Of a DNA stretch of 64,000 nt, positions 8,412 to 17,103 are shown piece by piece; the first letter of the stretch is position 1; the number at the start of each line of letters is the position of its first letter. Below the pieces are notes generated by a model that worked only from the letters and a program-made list of their open reading frames with translations, did not search any database and was not told where the DNA came from. The stretch is from positions 1,798,001 to 1,862,000 of the forward strand of contig NZ_CP016226.1 of NCBI RefSeq assembly GCF_013377235.1. The letters run 5' to 3'. Both the position numbers and the translations under genes were made by a program. Source of the stretch: Mannheimia varigena (GTDB taxonomy: Bacteria > Pseudomonadota > Gammaproteobacteria > Enterobacterales > Pasteurellaceae).

Positions 8412-9044
8412 ATGACCGAATATCAGCTTGAATTGAAGAATATCGCTTGCGAGCGTGGCGAAACCCGTTTGTTTGAGGGTTGCCATTTCATCGTGAAAAG
8501 CGGCGATTGGGTGCAGGTTGAAGGGCATAATGGCATCGGTAAAACCAGCTTACTTCGTATTTTAGCCGGGCTGTCATTGGCGGCAGAGGGTGAGGTATTG
8601 TGGAACGGCGAACCTATTCAAAAACAGCGTGACAGCTACTATTCAGAACTCTTTTATTTGGGGCATCACGCTGGTATCAAGCCTGAACTCACCCCTTGGG
8701 AGAACTTGAGTTTTTACCAAAAAATCCAGAAACTGCCGCAAGATGACGAGGCTCTTTGGCGGGCTCTTGAAAAAGTGTCGTTGATTGGGCGTGAAGATTT
8801 GTCTTGCTCGCATTTGTCTGCCGGACAACAACGCCGTGTCGCTTTGGCGAAACTTTGGTTGACCCAAGCGAAACTTTGGATTTTAGACGAGCCTTTCACC
8901 GCCATTGACAAAAAAGGGGTGGCGGATTTAATAGCCCATATTGAACAGCATTGTGAACAGGGCGGACTGGTGATTTTCACCAGCCACCAAACCGCAGAAA
9001 GCGATAAAGTGCGTACCATTTCGTTAGATCAATTTAAAGTATGA
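8412..9044 (+). CDS. ccmA: CcmA, haem exporter ATPase for cytochrome c maturation
   Basis: ATPase of the CcmABCD complex, which uses ATP to release haem-loaded CcmE for cytochrome c assembly in the periplasm. 210 residues, the normal length. Walker A is GHNGIGKTSL near residue 40, the signature is LSAGQQRR and Walker B is LWILDEPFTAID. It is the first gene of ccmABCDEF and overlaps ccmB by four bases (ATGA-type), a sign of translational coupling. Confidence 0.95.
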   Translation: MTEYQLELKNIACERGETRLFEGCHFIVKSGDWVQVEGHNGIGKTSLLRILAGLSLAAEGEVLWNGEPIQKQRDSYYSELFYLGHHAGIKPELTPWENLSFYQKIQKLPQDDEALWRALEKVSLIGREDLSCSHLSAGQQRRVALAKLWLTQAKLWILDEPFTAIDKKGVADLIAHIEQHCEQGGLVIFTSHQTAESDKVRTISLDQFKV

Positions 9045-9703
9045 TTTTATTTACGATTATTCAGCGAGAATTAACCATCGCCTTTCGCAAGCCATCGGAA
9101 ATTTTAAATCCGCTCTGGTTTTTTTTGATGGTGATTACCGTGTTCCCGATTTTAATGGGGCCAAATCCTGAACTGCTTGGCAAAATCGCCGCTGGCATTG
9201 CGTGGGTGGCGGCATTGCTTTCCGCCTTGCTCTCGTTTGAACGCTTGTTCCGAGATGATTATTTGGATGGCTCGTTAGAACAATTAATGCTATTGCCGCT
9301 CGGCTTACCGCAAGTGGCATTGGCGAAAGTGATTGCTCACTGGGCATTAACCGGCTTGCCACTGATTTTACTCTCACCGGTGGCAGCGATTTTGCTCTCA
9401 CTCGAAACCCACGTCTGGTGGGCGTTAGTGCTGACATTACTGCTTGGAACGCCGATTTTAAGCTGCTTAGGGGCGATAGGCGTGGCATTAACGGTTGGGT
9501 TACGCAAAGGCGGCACGCTATTAAGCCTACTGATTTTACCACTATTCCTGCCAGTACTGATTTTCGCCGCCGCTGTGCTGGAAGCCGCCACGCTCAATAT
9601 GGGCTACAGCGGACAGCTTGCGATTATCGGGGCGATTTTAGCGGTGACGTTAACCTTTTCGCCTTTTGCGATTGCTGGAGCGTTGAGGATTAGTTTGAAT
9701 TAA
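9041..9703 (+). CDS. ccmB: CcmB, haem exporter membrane subunit
   Basis: Integral membrane subunit of CcmABCD, 220 residues with about six hydrophobic helices. The N-terminus IIQRELTIAFRKPSEILNPLWFF and the internal FERLFRDDYLDGSLEQL segment are characteristic of CcmB. It overlaps ccmA and precedes ccmC by 27 bases. Confidence 0.95.
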   Translation: MILFTIIQRELTIAFRKPSEILNPLWFFLMVITVFPILMGPNPELLGKIAAGIAWVAALLSALLSFERLFRDDYLDGSLEQLMLLPLGLPQVALAKVIAHWALTGLPLILLSPVAAILLSLETHVWWALVLTLLLGTPILSCLGAIGVALTVGLRKGGTLLSLLILPLFLPVLIFAAAVLEAATLNMGYSGQLAIIGAILAVTLTFSPFAIAGALRISLN

Positions 9704-9730
9704 GTATTTTTTATATTATTGAGGTTTTCT

Positions 9731-10468
9731 ATGTGGAAATGGTTACACCCCTATGCAAAATCAGAAACGCAGTATCATTTGCTGGGGAAAATTCAACCGT
9801 TTTTAGGTTGGTTAAGTTTAATTATGCTCGCTGTGGCTTTTGTGTGGGGGCTGGCGTTCGCACCAAAAGATTACCAACAGGGTGATAGTTACCGCATTAT
9901 CTTTATTCACGTGCCGGCGGCGATTTGGTCAATGGGCGTGTATGGCTCAATGGCGGTGGCAGGATTAGTTGCGTTAGTTTGGCAGATTCGCCAAGCAAAT
10001 TTGGCGATGATCTCAATGGCACCTATCGGCTTAGTGTTCGCCTTTATCTCCCTCGCAACCGGGGCGATTTGGGGAAAACCGATGTGGGGAACTTGGTGGG
10101 TGTGGGACGCTCGTTTAACCTCCGCCCTTGTGCTGTTCTTCCTCTACATTGGCGTGATGGCACTCTATTCCGCTTTCCAAGACAAGCAAACTGGGGCAAA
10201 AGCGGCAGCGGTGCTTTCGGTGGTGGGCGTGATTAACTTGCCGATTATCCACTTCTCGGTGGAGTGGTGGAACACACTACATCAAGGTGCGACTATTACT
10301 AAGTTCGACAAACCATCAATGGCGGTGGAGATGCTGATTCCATTATTGTTAGCGATTTTTGGCTCAATGATTTTTATGATTTGGTTCAGCATTTGGCGTT
10401 ACCGCATTGCTTTACTGAAAGATGAACAAAAACGCCCGTGGGTAAAAGCGTTGGCGAAAGTGGCATAA
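9731..10468 (+). CDS. ccmC: CcmC, haem-handling membrane protein
   Basis: Multi-span inner-membrane protein that loads haem onto CcmE. The tryptophan-rich haem-handling motif WGTWWVWDARLTS is intact and flanked by periplasmic histidines (IIFIHVPAA, HFSVEWW). 245 residues from the ATG at 9731. An in-frame TTG four codons upstream was rejected because the ATG has a purine-rich GAGG stretch at normal distance and gives the family N-terminus WKWLHPYA. It lies 9 bases upstream of ccmD. Confidence 0.95.
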   Translation: MWKWLHPYAKSETQYHLLGKIQPFLGWLSLIMLAVAFVWGLAFAPKDYQQGDSYRIIFIHVPAAIWSMGVYGSMAVAGLVALVWQIRQANLAMISMAPIGLVFAFISLATGAIWGKPMWGTWWVWDARLTSALVLFFLYIGVMALYSAFQDKQTGAKAAAVLSVVGVINLPIIHFSVEWWNTLHQGATITKFDKPSMAVEMLIPLLLAIFGSMIFMIWFSIWRYRIALLKDEQKRPWVKALAKVA

Positions 10469-10477
10469 GGAGAGAAA

Positions 10478-10672
10478 ATGACGTTTCAATTTCAATCAAT
10501 CAGCGATTTCTTCGCAATGGGCGGTTATGGCTTCTATGTTTGGCTCTCTTACGCTCTCACCTTTATCGCAATGGGCGGGCTGATTTGGCTTAGCCGCCGA
10601 GAGCATAAAGCGATTTTCGCTCAGGCGAAAAAAGAGCTGGCAAGAGAAGAAAAATTAAAACAATCGGCGTAA
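10478..10672 (+). CDS. ccmD: CcmD, small subunit of the haem-release complex
   Basis: 64-residue protein with one membrane helix (GGYGFYVWLSYALTFIAM) and a charged, lysine-rich C-terminal tail, as in CcmD, which stabilises CcmE in the CcmABCD complex. AAGGAG lies upstream of the ATG. An uptake sequence, ACAAGCGGT, begins a few bases past the stop in the gap before ccmE. Confidence 0.9.
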   Translation: MTFQFQSISDFFAMGGYGFYVWLSYALTFIAMGGLIWLSRREHKAIFAQAKKELAREEKLKQSA

Positions 10673-10832
10673 TCACAAGCGGTGAAAAAACGTTAATTTT
10701 TTGCAGATACTTCTTTATAGGTATTTGATTTGAGAAATCGCAAAACTTCCTTGAAATAGAGGGAATGTTTTGCGGTTTTTTGTTATTCTTACGCTAGTTT
10801 ATTTTTGCATTTTTATTTTGAGGGTGATTACG

Positions 10833-11366
10833 ATGAATCCAAGACGCAAATCAAGATTAAAAGTGGTGCTTTCCGTATTACTGGGGCTTTCTGTTGCCGC
10901 AGGGCTAACGCTTTACGCACTCAGCCAAAATATCGATTTGTTCTATACACCGTCTGAAATTGTGAACGGTAAAAATGACGATCCTAAACAAAAACCAGAA
11001 GTCGGGCAGCGGATTCGTGTGGGCGGAATGGTGGTGGAAGACACCGTGAAGCGTGATGACAAAACCCTAAAAGTGGTGTTTGATTTAGAGGATATCGGGC
11101 CATCTATCACGGTGGAATACGAGGGCATTTTGCCGGACTTATTCCGTGAAGGGCAGGGCATTGTGGCTCAAGGCGTTTTAATTGAGCCGACTCGTTTAAA
11201 GGCGACCGAAGTATTAGCAAAACACGATGAAAATTATATGCCACCGGAGTTGGGCGACAAAATGAAAACTCAACACAATGCCGTTGGTGTGTCGGAAAAA
11301 GATTTAAAAGGTGAATCAGAAAAAGATCGCCAAATGAAAGAAGAAGCTCAAGGGGACGCTAAATGA
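10833..11366 (+). CDS. ccmE: CcmE, periplasmic haem chaperone
   Basis: Membrane-anchored haem chaperone of 177 residues. It has an N-terminal anchor after NPRRKSRLK, an OB-fold body, and the haem-binding H-DEN-Y motif at about residues 131-135, where the histidine forms the covalent bond to haem. The ATG at 10833 was chosen because it has a GAGGG site and starts with the family's NPRRKSRL. An upstream in-frame extension to 10770 only adds a hydrophobic stretch not found in CcmE. The charged C-terminal tail is long. The stop overlaps the ccmF start by four bases. Confidence 0.94.
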   Translation: MNPRRKSRLKVVLSVLLGLSVAAGLTLYALSQNIDLFYTPSEIVNGKNDDPKQKPEVGQRIRVGGMVVEDTVKRDDKTLKVVFDLEDIGPSITVEYEGILPDLFREGQGIVAQGVLIEPTRLKATEVLAKHDENYMPPELGDKMKTQHNAVGVSEKDLKGESEKDRQMKEEAQGDAK

Positions 11367-13318
11367 TCGCAGAATTAGGCAATTATGCCTTAGCGTTAGC
11401 ACTGGCAATTTCAATGTTATTGGCTATTTTGCCGATTTGGGGAGCAGAAAAACAAAACAGCACCCTGATTGCCTTGGCTCGCCCGATGACGTGGGCGTTG
11501 TTCCTTGCCTTAAGCCTCTCTTTTGGTTCGCTCTTTTACTTATTTGCGGTGAATGATTTCACCGTGCAATATGTGGTGAACAACTCGAATACCACCTTGC
11601 CGTTGCAGTACCGCTTATCTGCAGTGTGGGGAGCTCACGAGGGCTCGCTATTATTGTGGGTGTGGTTGCTTTCGCTCTGGTCTGTCGGCGTGGCCGCGTT
11701 TACTCGTAAAATGCCGGAAGATGCGGTGGCTCGAGTGCTGGGTTTAATGGGCTTAATCAGCATCGGCTTTTTGGTGTTTGTAATTTTTACCTCGAACCCG
11801 TTTGATCGCACTTTCCCTAATTTCCCAGTTGATGGCAGAGAATTAAACCCAATGTTGCAAGATGTGGGCTTGATTTTTCACCCACCGCTGCTGTATATGG
11901 GCTATGTGGGCTTCTCGGTGGCTTTTGCTTTTGCGATTGCTTCATTAATGACAGGGCGTTTAGACACCGCTTGGGCAAGATGGTCTCGTCCGTGGACAAT
12001 GGCGGCGTGGGTGTTCTTAACGCTTGGTATCGTGCTTGGCTCTTGGTGGGCGTATTACGAACTCGGCTGGGGCGGCTGGTGGTTCTGGGATCCGGTGGAA
12101 AATGCTTCCCTTATGCCGTGGATTGCCGGCACGGCATTAATTCACTCACTAGCCGTAACTGAAAAACGTGGTACATTCAAAGCGTGGACGGTGTTACTTG
12201 CGATTCTAGCTTTCTCGCTCTGTTTAGTCGGCACATTCCTTGTGCGTTCAGGCATTTTGGTATCGGTACACGCCTTCGCCTCAGACCCAACCCGAGGCTT
12301 ATATATTTTGGCGTACCTTGTGATTGTGGTAGGCGGTTCACTATTGCTCTATGCATTCAAAGGCTCGCAAATCAAAAGTTTGGACAATTACGAACGTTAC
12401 TCCCGTGAATCAATGCTCTTAATCAATAATATTTTATTGATGGCGTTTTTATCGGTAGTCTTTTTAGGCACATTATTGCCGTTGATCCACAAGCAAATCG
12501 GTTTGGGCACGATCTCCATCGGAGCCCCATTCTTCGACCAAATGTTTATGATTTTAATGGTGCCTTTTGCATTTGTGCTAGGAATTGGACCGCTTGTAAA
12601 ATGGCGAAGAGATCAGGTTTCTGCTATTCGCACGCCGGTGATTATTGTCTTGATTGTGATGGCGTTACTCGGCTTTGGCTTGCCGTATCTGTTCCGCAAT
12701 ACCATCACCGTCAGCGTAGTGCTTGGCACAATGATGAGCGTGTTTATCGTGCTGTTGAGCCTATATGAACTGCACCAACGTGCAACGCATCGTCATTCAT
12801 TCTTCAGCGGTATTTTTAAACTCTCTCGCTCCCATTGGGGAATGGTGCTGGCACACTTAGGTGTGGCGATGACGGTATTTGGCATCGCCTTTAGCCAAAA
12901 CTTCAGCGTGGAACGTGATGTGCGAATGAACGTGGGTGATAAAGCTCAAATTTTCGATTACCAATTTGAGTTCAAAGGCATCAAAATTACCGATGGAGCT
13001 AACTACCAAGGTGGAACTGCTGAGCTTGAAATTACCCGCAACGGCAACTATGAAGCGACCCTCAACGCTGAAAAACGTTTCTACAACGTGAGTAAAATGG
13101 GAATGACTGAAGCCGCAATCGACTGGGGCTTTAGCCGAGATTTATACGCAGCCTTAGGCGAAAAACTTGAAGATAATTCGTGGGCAGTTCGCTTATATTA
13201 CAAACCATTTATTCGTTGGATTTGGATCGGCGGACTCTTTATGGCACTCGGCGGCTTACTCTGTATGATGGACAAACGCTACCGATTACGTCTTGAAAAC
13301 AAAAAAGTAGTGGCTTAA
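11363..13318 (+). CDS. ccmF: CcmF, cytochrome c haem lyase membrane subunit
   Basis: Large membrane protein (651 residues) that transfers haem from CcmE to apocytochrome c. The WWD motif GGWWFWDPVENASLMPW is present, as are conserved histidines and about 14 hydrophobic spans, with a periplasmic domain near the C-terminus. It overlaps ccmE by four bases and is followed at once by a terminator. In Haemophilus influenzae, dsbE (ccmG) and ccmH follow ccmF, but here they are absent, so those functions must be encoded elsewhere. Confidence 0.95.
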   Translation: MIAELGNYALALALAISMLLAILPIWGAEKQNSTLIALARPMTWALFLALSLSFGSLFYLFAVNDFTVQYVVNNSNTTLPLQYRLSAVWGAHEGSLLLWVWLLSLWSVGVAAFTRKMPEDAVARVLGLMGLISIGFLVFVIFTSNPFDRTFPNFPVDGRELNPMLQDVGLIFHPPLLYMGYVGFSVAFAFAIASLMTGRLDTAWARWSRPWTMAAWVFLTLGIVLGSWWAYYELGWGGWWFWDPVENASLMPWIAGTALIHSLAVTEKRGTFKAWTVLLAILAFSLCLVGTFLVRSGILVSVHAFASDPTRGLYILAYLVIVVGGSLLLYAFKGSQIKSLDNYERYSRESMLLINNILLMAFLSVVFLGTLLPLIHKQIGLGTISIGAPFFDQMFMILMVPFAFVLGIGPLVKWRRDQVSAIRTPVIIVLIVMALLGFGLPYLFRNTITVSVVLGTMMSVFIVLLSLYELHQRATHRHSFFSGIFKLSRSHWGMVLAHLGVAMTVFGIAFSQNFSVERDVRMNVGDKAQIFDYQFEFKGIKITDGANYQGGTAELEITRNGNYEATLNAEKRFYNVSKMGMTEAAIDWGFSRDLYAALGEKLEDNSWAVRLYYKPFIRWIWIGGLFMALGGLLCMMDKRYRLRLENKKVVA

Positions 13319-13337
13319 AGAGTCATTAGATAGTAAA

Positions 13338-13368
13338 AGGGCGAACAATAATGTTCGCCCTATTTTTT
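13338..13368 (+). terminator. Terminator after ccmF
   Basis: Hairpin with arms GGGCGAACA and TGTTCGCCC followed by TATTTTTTAT. It lies between the converging ccmF and the minus-strand gene ending at 13370, so it can act on both strands. The arms resemble the GGGC-family palindromes elsewhere in the window. Confidence 0.85.
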
Positions 13369-13369
13369 A

Positions 13370-13987
13370 TCATTGATGGCACTTTTCATAAAGCGGCAGA
13401 AGTTCCCGAATGGTTTGGTAGATAAACTCCACCGCATCAATATTATCAAGTTCTTCCTTTTCCACATTCCGCCCAATGCACCAAAAATCCTCAGCATCGT
13501 TGAGCGTTAAATCTTCAGCTTTAACCTCTTTGACTTTACGAAAATCAGCATATTCGCTTTCACGACCATTCCAAATATCAAATTTTTGGAATTTTTCCCT
13601 ATCCAAATTTTCAAACCATTGATTGTATTGATGAACCTGAATTTGCGAACGAGAAGCCCGATAGCAGTGCCAATCAAGGCTCACTTGCAACCTACGGCGG
13701 TTAAGAATGACGGAAATAATCGCCGCCGAATTTTGGTTAAATTCATATTTGTAATAGGCAAAAAAGTGAGCCCGAACCTGCCAGCCATTACACCACCGCT
13801 CAATATGTGGCTCGGCAAACGGCAGCCCAAGCCGGCGGGAAATTTCCAAATTTAACGTTTTCCACACTTCCCAATGCGCTTTATATTCCGCCTTAATGCG
13901 AGGAATTTCCTCAGGGCAATATTTTTTAAGTTGAGCGAATTGAAAAAACGGAATATTAAAAATCTCGCAAGATTTTGAACTAAGCAT
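13370..13987 (-). CDS. Conserved hypothetical protein, possibly HI_0552 family
   Basis: A 205-residue soluble protein with no signal peptide or membrane segment, rich in aromatic residues and histidine/tryptophan. I do not know its function. The look of the sequence (FFQFAQLKKYCPEEI, HWEVWKTLN, HIERWCNGWQ) recalls the uncharacterised Pasteurellaceae family named after HI_0552, which some databases label glucose-6-phosphate dehydrogenase; no dinucleotide-binding glycine motif is visible, so that label should not be trusted. The ATG at 13987 has AAGGA at a good distance. It is a single gene converging on ccmF. Confidence 0.75.
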   Translation of the reverse strand: MLSSKSCEIFNIPFFQFAQLKKYCPEEIPRIKAEYKAHWEVWKTLNLEISRRLGLPFAEPHIERWCNGWQVRAHFFAYYKYEFNQNSAAIISVILNRRRLQVSLDWHCYRASRSQIQVHQYNQWFENLDREKFQKFDIWNGRESEYADFRKVKEVKAEDLTLNDAEDFWCIGRNVEKEELDNIDAVEFIYQTIRELLPLYEKCHQ

Positions 13988-14004
13988 CGGTTTTCCTTAA
14001 ATGA

Positions 14005-14062
14005 ACAAGCGGTTGTTTTTCCTCGAAATTTTGCAAATTTCCAGTTAAAAACAACCGCTTGT
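14005..14062. repeat. Inverted pair of uptake sequences between obgE and the 13370 gene
   Basis: ACAAGCGGTT and AACCGCTTGT in opposite orientation with a 38-base loop that itself contains A/T-rich uptake-sequence flanks. The pair begins four bases after the obgE stop (minus strand) and probably acts as its terminator. Confidence 0.65.
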
Positions 14063-14065
14063 GTT

Positions 14066-15241
14066 TTATCGGCGTTCGTAAATAAATTCTACGCCTTCGT
14101 CATCTTCTTCGGTCCAATCATCGTCCCAGTCATCCCATTCTTCTTCAACCGGGTTTTGCATTGCTTCGTTGTGATAATCTTCCCATTTGAATTTCACTTC
14201 GTCCGCTTCTTTATTTTCCTCTTCCACTTCACGAGGGTTGGCTTCGATGAAGTCCATAATATCACGGGTAAGGTTTTGCACGTTCTGACCCGTGGCGGCG
14301 GAGATTAAGTAGTAATCGCCTTCCCAGCCGATTTGCTCGGCAATCTCTTTGGCTCGTTCAGCGGCTTCTTCTTCGCCGATGGTGTCGATTTTGTTGAACA
14401 CCAACCAAGTCGGTTTTTCGGAGAGTTTTTCGCTGTATTGATAAAGCTCGGATTCAATCACCGAAATATTGTGAGCCGGATCGCTTTCATCAATCGGCAT
14501 AATATCCACAAGGTGAATCAGAATGCGGCAACGCTCTAAGTGTTTGAGGAAGCGGATCCCTAAGCCAGCCCCTTCCGCTGCACCCTCGATCAAGCCCGGA
14601 ATATCGGCAACCACGAAGCTGCGATCTGCGCCCACACGAGCCACGCCTAGACTTGGCACAAGGGTGGTGAACGGATAATCTGCCACTTTCGGTTTGGCGG
14701 CAGAGACGCTGCGGATAAAGGTTGATTTACCGGCGTTCGGTAAGCCGAGCATTCCCACATCGGCAAGCAGCATTAACTCTAACAATAAATCACGTTTCTC
14801 GCCCGGTGTGCCGTTGGTTTTTTGGCGTGGAGCACGGTTTACCGAAGATTTGAAACGAGTGTTGCCCAAGCCGTGATAGCCGCCTTTTGCCACCAACATT
14901 TTCATTCCGTGGCGAGTTAAATCGCCAATCACTTCTTGGGTGTCGTTGTCAATCGCACGGGTTCCGACTGGCACACGCAAGGTGATATCGTTACCACGAT
15001 GACCGGTACAGCCTGCACTACGACCGTTTTCACCACGCCCTGCGGCATAGCGTTTTTCAAAGCGGTAGTCGATAAGGGTATTGAGGTTTTCGTCTGCGAT
15101 TAAGTAAACATCGCCACCGTCACCGCCATCGCCACCGTCCGGCCCACCTTTCGGGATATATTTTTCACGGCGGAAGCTCACACAACCGTTTCCGCCATCG
15201 CCTGCTTCCACTCGGATCAGGGCTTCGTCAATAAATTTCAT
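14066..15241 (-). CDS. obgE: ObgE/CgtA, ribosome-associated GTPase
   Basis: Essential GTPase involved in 50S subunit maturation and growth control. 391 residues. The N-terminal Obg domain is glycine-rich (GGDGGDGGDVYL), followed by a G domain with G1 GLPNAGKST, switch region YPFTTLVPS, G3 DIPGLIEGA and G4 NKID, and a strongly acidic C-terminal tail (DWDDDWTEEDDEG). I chose the ATG at 15241 (KFIDEALIRVEAGDGGNG is the family start, with AAGGA upstream) over a start nine codons earlier. It lies downstream of argS on the same strand, separated by a pair of palindromic repeats. Confidence 0.95.
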   Translation of the reverse strand: MKFIDEALIRVEAGDGGNGCVSFRREKYIPKGGPDGGDGGDGGDVYLIADENLNTLIDYRFEKRYAAGRGENGRSAGCTGHRGNDITLRVPVGTRAIDNDTQEVIGDLTRHGMKMLVAKGGYHGLGNTRFKSSVNRAPRQKTNGTPGEKRDLLLELMLLADVGMLGLPNAGKSTFIRSVSAAKPKVADYPFTTLVPSLGVARVGADRSFVVADIPGLIEGAAEGAGLGIRFLKHLERCRILIHLVDIMPIDESDPAHNISVIESELYQYSEKLSEKPTWLVFNKIDTIGEEEAAERAKEIAEQIGWEGDYYLISAATGQNVQNLTRDIMDFIEANPREVEEENKEADEVKFKWEDYHNEAMQNPVEEEWDDWDDDWTEEDDEGVEFIYERR

Positions 15242-15259
15242 TTTGTTGTCCTTTTGGTT

Positions 15260-15337
15260 TTGGGGCAAATAATGATTTGCCCCTACAAAATCACGTTCTT
15301 TTTAGTTCTTGTAGGGGCGAAACATTTTTCGCCCTAA
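15260..15337. repeat. Inverted pair of TGTAGGGGC palindromes between argS and obgE
   Basis: GGGCAAAT-AATG-ATTTGCCCCTACA (about 15263-15287) and TGTAGGGGCGAAA-CAT-TTTTCGCCC (about 15308-15334), facing in opposite directions as in the pair at 5602-5668. They fill most of the argS-obgE gap. Confidence 0.75.
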
Positions 15338-15342
15338 ACTGA

Positions 15343-17070
15343 TTACATCTTTTCAACCGTTTTAATGCCTAACAAATCCAAACCTTGTTTCAAGGTTTTT
15401 GCGGTTAATGCGGCTAAACGTAAACGGCTGTTTTTCACATTTTCTTCAGCGTTCAAAATCGGGCAAGCCTCGTAGAAGCTCGAAAATTCACCAGCCAACT
15501 CGTATAAATATTGGCAGAGAATATGCGGCATACCGTCTTTTGCCACGCCGTTTAAGGCTTCTTCAAACTGCAATAATTTTACTGCAAGTGAACGCTCTTT
15601 TGGCTCGAGCAGTTGGATTGAACCGCTTAACGTACTTTCATCAATGCCGGCACGGGCAAAGATGGAGCGAATGCGAGTGTAGGCATACTGCATATATGGG
15701 GCGGTGTTACCCTCGAAAGTCAGCATATTGTCCCAGTCGAACACATAGTCGGTGGTGCGGTTTTTCGAGAGATCCGAATATTTCACCGAGCCGATGGCTA
15801 CGGCTTCCACCACGGCTGCTTTTTCTTCTGCGGTTAAATCGGTTGAACGCACGGAAATCAACGCATCAGCACGTTCCACCGCTTCGTCTAATAAATCTTT
15901 CAATTTCACCGTGCCACCGCTGCGGGTTTTGAATGGCTTGCCGTCTTTGCCAAGCATCATTCCGAAGAATGGGTGCTCAAGGCTGAAGTTCTCCGGCACA
16001 TAGCCCGCTTTGCGAGTGATTAACCACGCCTGTTGCATATGTTGAGCTTGGCGGCTGTCGGAGAAGACCAACGCACGATCTGCTTTCAGCGTTTCATAGC
16101 GATATTTCGCCGCGGCAATGTCGGTGGTGGTGTAGAGGAATCCGCCATCTTTTTTCTGCACAATCACGCCCATTGGGTCGCCGTCTTTGTTTTTGAACTC
16201 GTCCAAGAACACTACCAACGCCCCTTCATCTTCCACCGCTAAACCTTTGGCTTTGAGGTCTGCCACGATTTCAGGCAACATTGGGTTGTAAAGGCTTTCG
16301 CCCATTACATCTTTGTCGCTTAGAGTCACATTCAAGCGGTCGTAATTTTCTTGGTTGTGGTGCATCGTGATATCCACAAGTTTTTTCCACATCGTTAAGC
16401 AATATTCATCACCGCTTTGTAGTTTCACCACATAGTTACGGGCTTTTTCGGCGAATGCTTCATCCGTATCGTAATGCTCTTTTGCCGCACGGTAGAAAGC
16501 TTCTAAGTCGCTCAATTCCATTTCAGAAGCGTGTTCGTTTTCCATTTTTTCGAGGTAAGCAATCAACATACCGAATTGCGTTCCCCAGTCGCCAACGTGG
16601 TTGGCACGAATCACGTTGTTACCTAAAAACTCTAAAGTGCGAACCACCGCATCACCAATAATGGTCGAACGCAAATGCCCCACGTGCATCTCTTTCGCTA
16701 CGTTTGGAGAAGAATAGTCGATCACAATGGTCTGAGGATTTGCAGTTTTTATGCCAAAATTCACCGCTTGTAACGCCTCGTTTGCGTTATTTGCCAGCCA
16801 TTCTTGGTTTAAGAAAATGTTGATAAAGCCCGGACCTGCGATTTCTAATTTGTCCGCAACGCCGTTCAAATCTGCGTTATCTAAGATTTTTTGAGCGAAC
16901 TCACGAGGGTTCATTCCTAATTTTTTCGCTGCACCCATCGCACCGTTGGCTTGGTAATCGCCAAACTCAGGCTTGCCCGATTGACGCACTAACGGCTCTA
17001 CATTTTCATCGGCTCCTGCCGCAATCATTGCCTGTTTAATTTTATCTGCTAAAATTTGTTGAATATTCAC
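15343..17070 (-). CDS. argS: Arginyl-tRNA synthetase
   Basis: Class I aminoacyl-tRNA synthetase that charges tRNA-Arg. 575 residues. It has an N-terminal Add1 domain (FGDYQANGAMG), the HIGH signature as HVGH (EMHVGHLRSTIIGDAV, about residue 131), and the C-terminal DALR anticodon-binding domain ending LGIKTVEKM. As is common for ArgRS, there is no canonical KMSKS. The start is GTG at 17070, which gives the family N-terminus NIQQILADKIKQAM. It diverges from yecM with about 33 bases between starts. Confidence 0.95.
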   Translation of the reverse strand: MNIQQILADKIKQAMIAAGADENVEPLVRQSGKPEFGDYQANGAMGAAKKLGMNPREFAQKILDNADLNGVADKLEIAGPGFINIFLNQEWLANNANEALQAVNFGIKTANPQTIVIDYSSPNVAKEMHVGHLRSTIIGDAVVRTLEFLGNNVIRANHVGDWGTQFGMLIAYLEKMENEHASEMELSDLEAFYRAAKEHYDTDEAFAEKARNYVVKLQSGDEYCLTMWKKLVDITMHHNQENYDRLNVTLSDKDVMGESLYNPMLPEIVADLKAKGLAVEDEGALVVFLDEFKNKDGDPMGVIVQKKDGGFLYTTTDIAAAKYRYETLKADRALVFSDSRQAQHMQQAWLITRKAGYVPENFSLEHPFFGMMLGKDGKPFKTRSGGTVKLKDLLDEAVERADALISVRSTDLTAEEKAAVVEAVAIGSVKYSDLSKNRTTDYVFDWDNMLTFEGNTAPYMQYAYTRIRSIFARAGIDESTLSGSIQLLEPKERSLAVKLLQFEEALNGVAKDGMPHILCQYLYELAGEFSSFYEACPILNAEENVKNSRLRLAALTAKTLKQGLDLLGIKTVEKM

Positions 17071-17103
17071 TGATTTAACCTATTAAATTTGATTCACAAA
17101 AAA

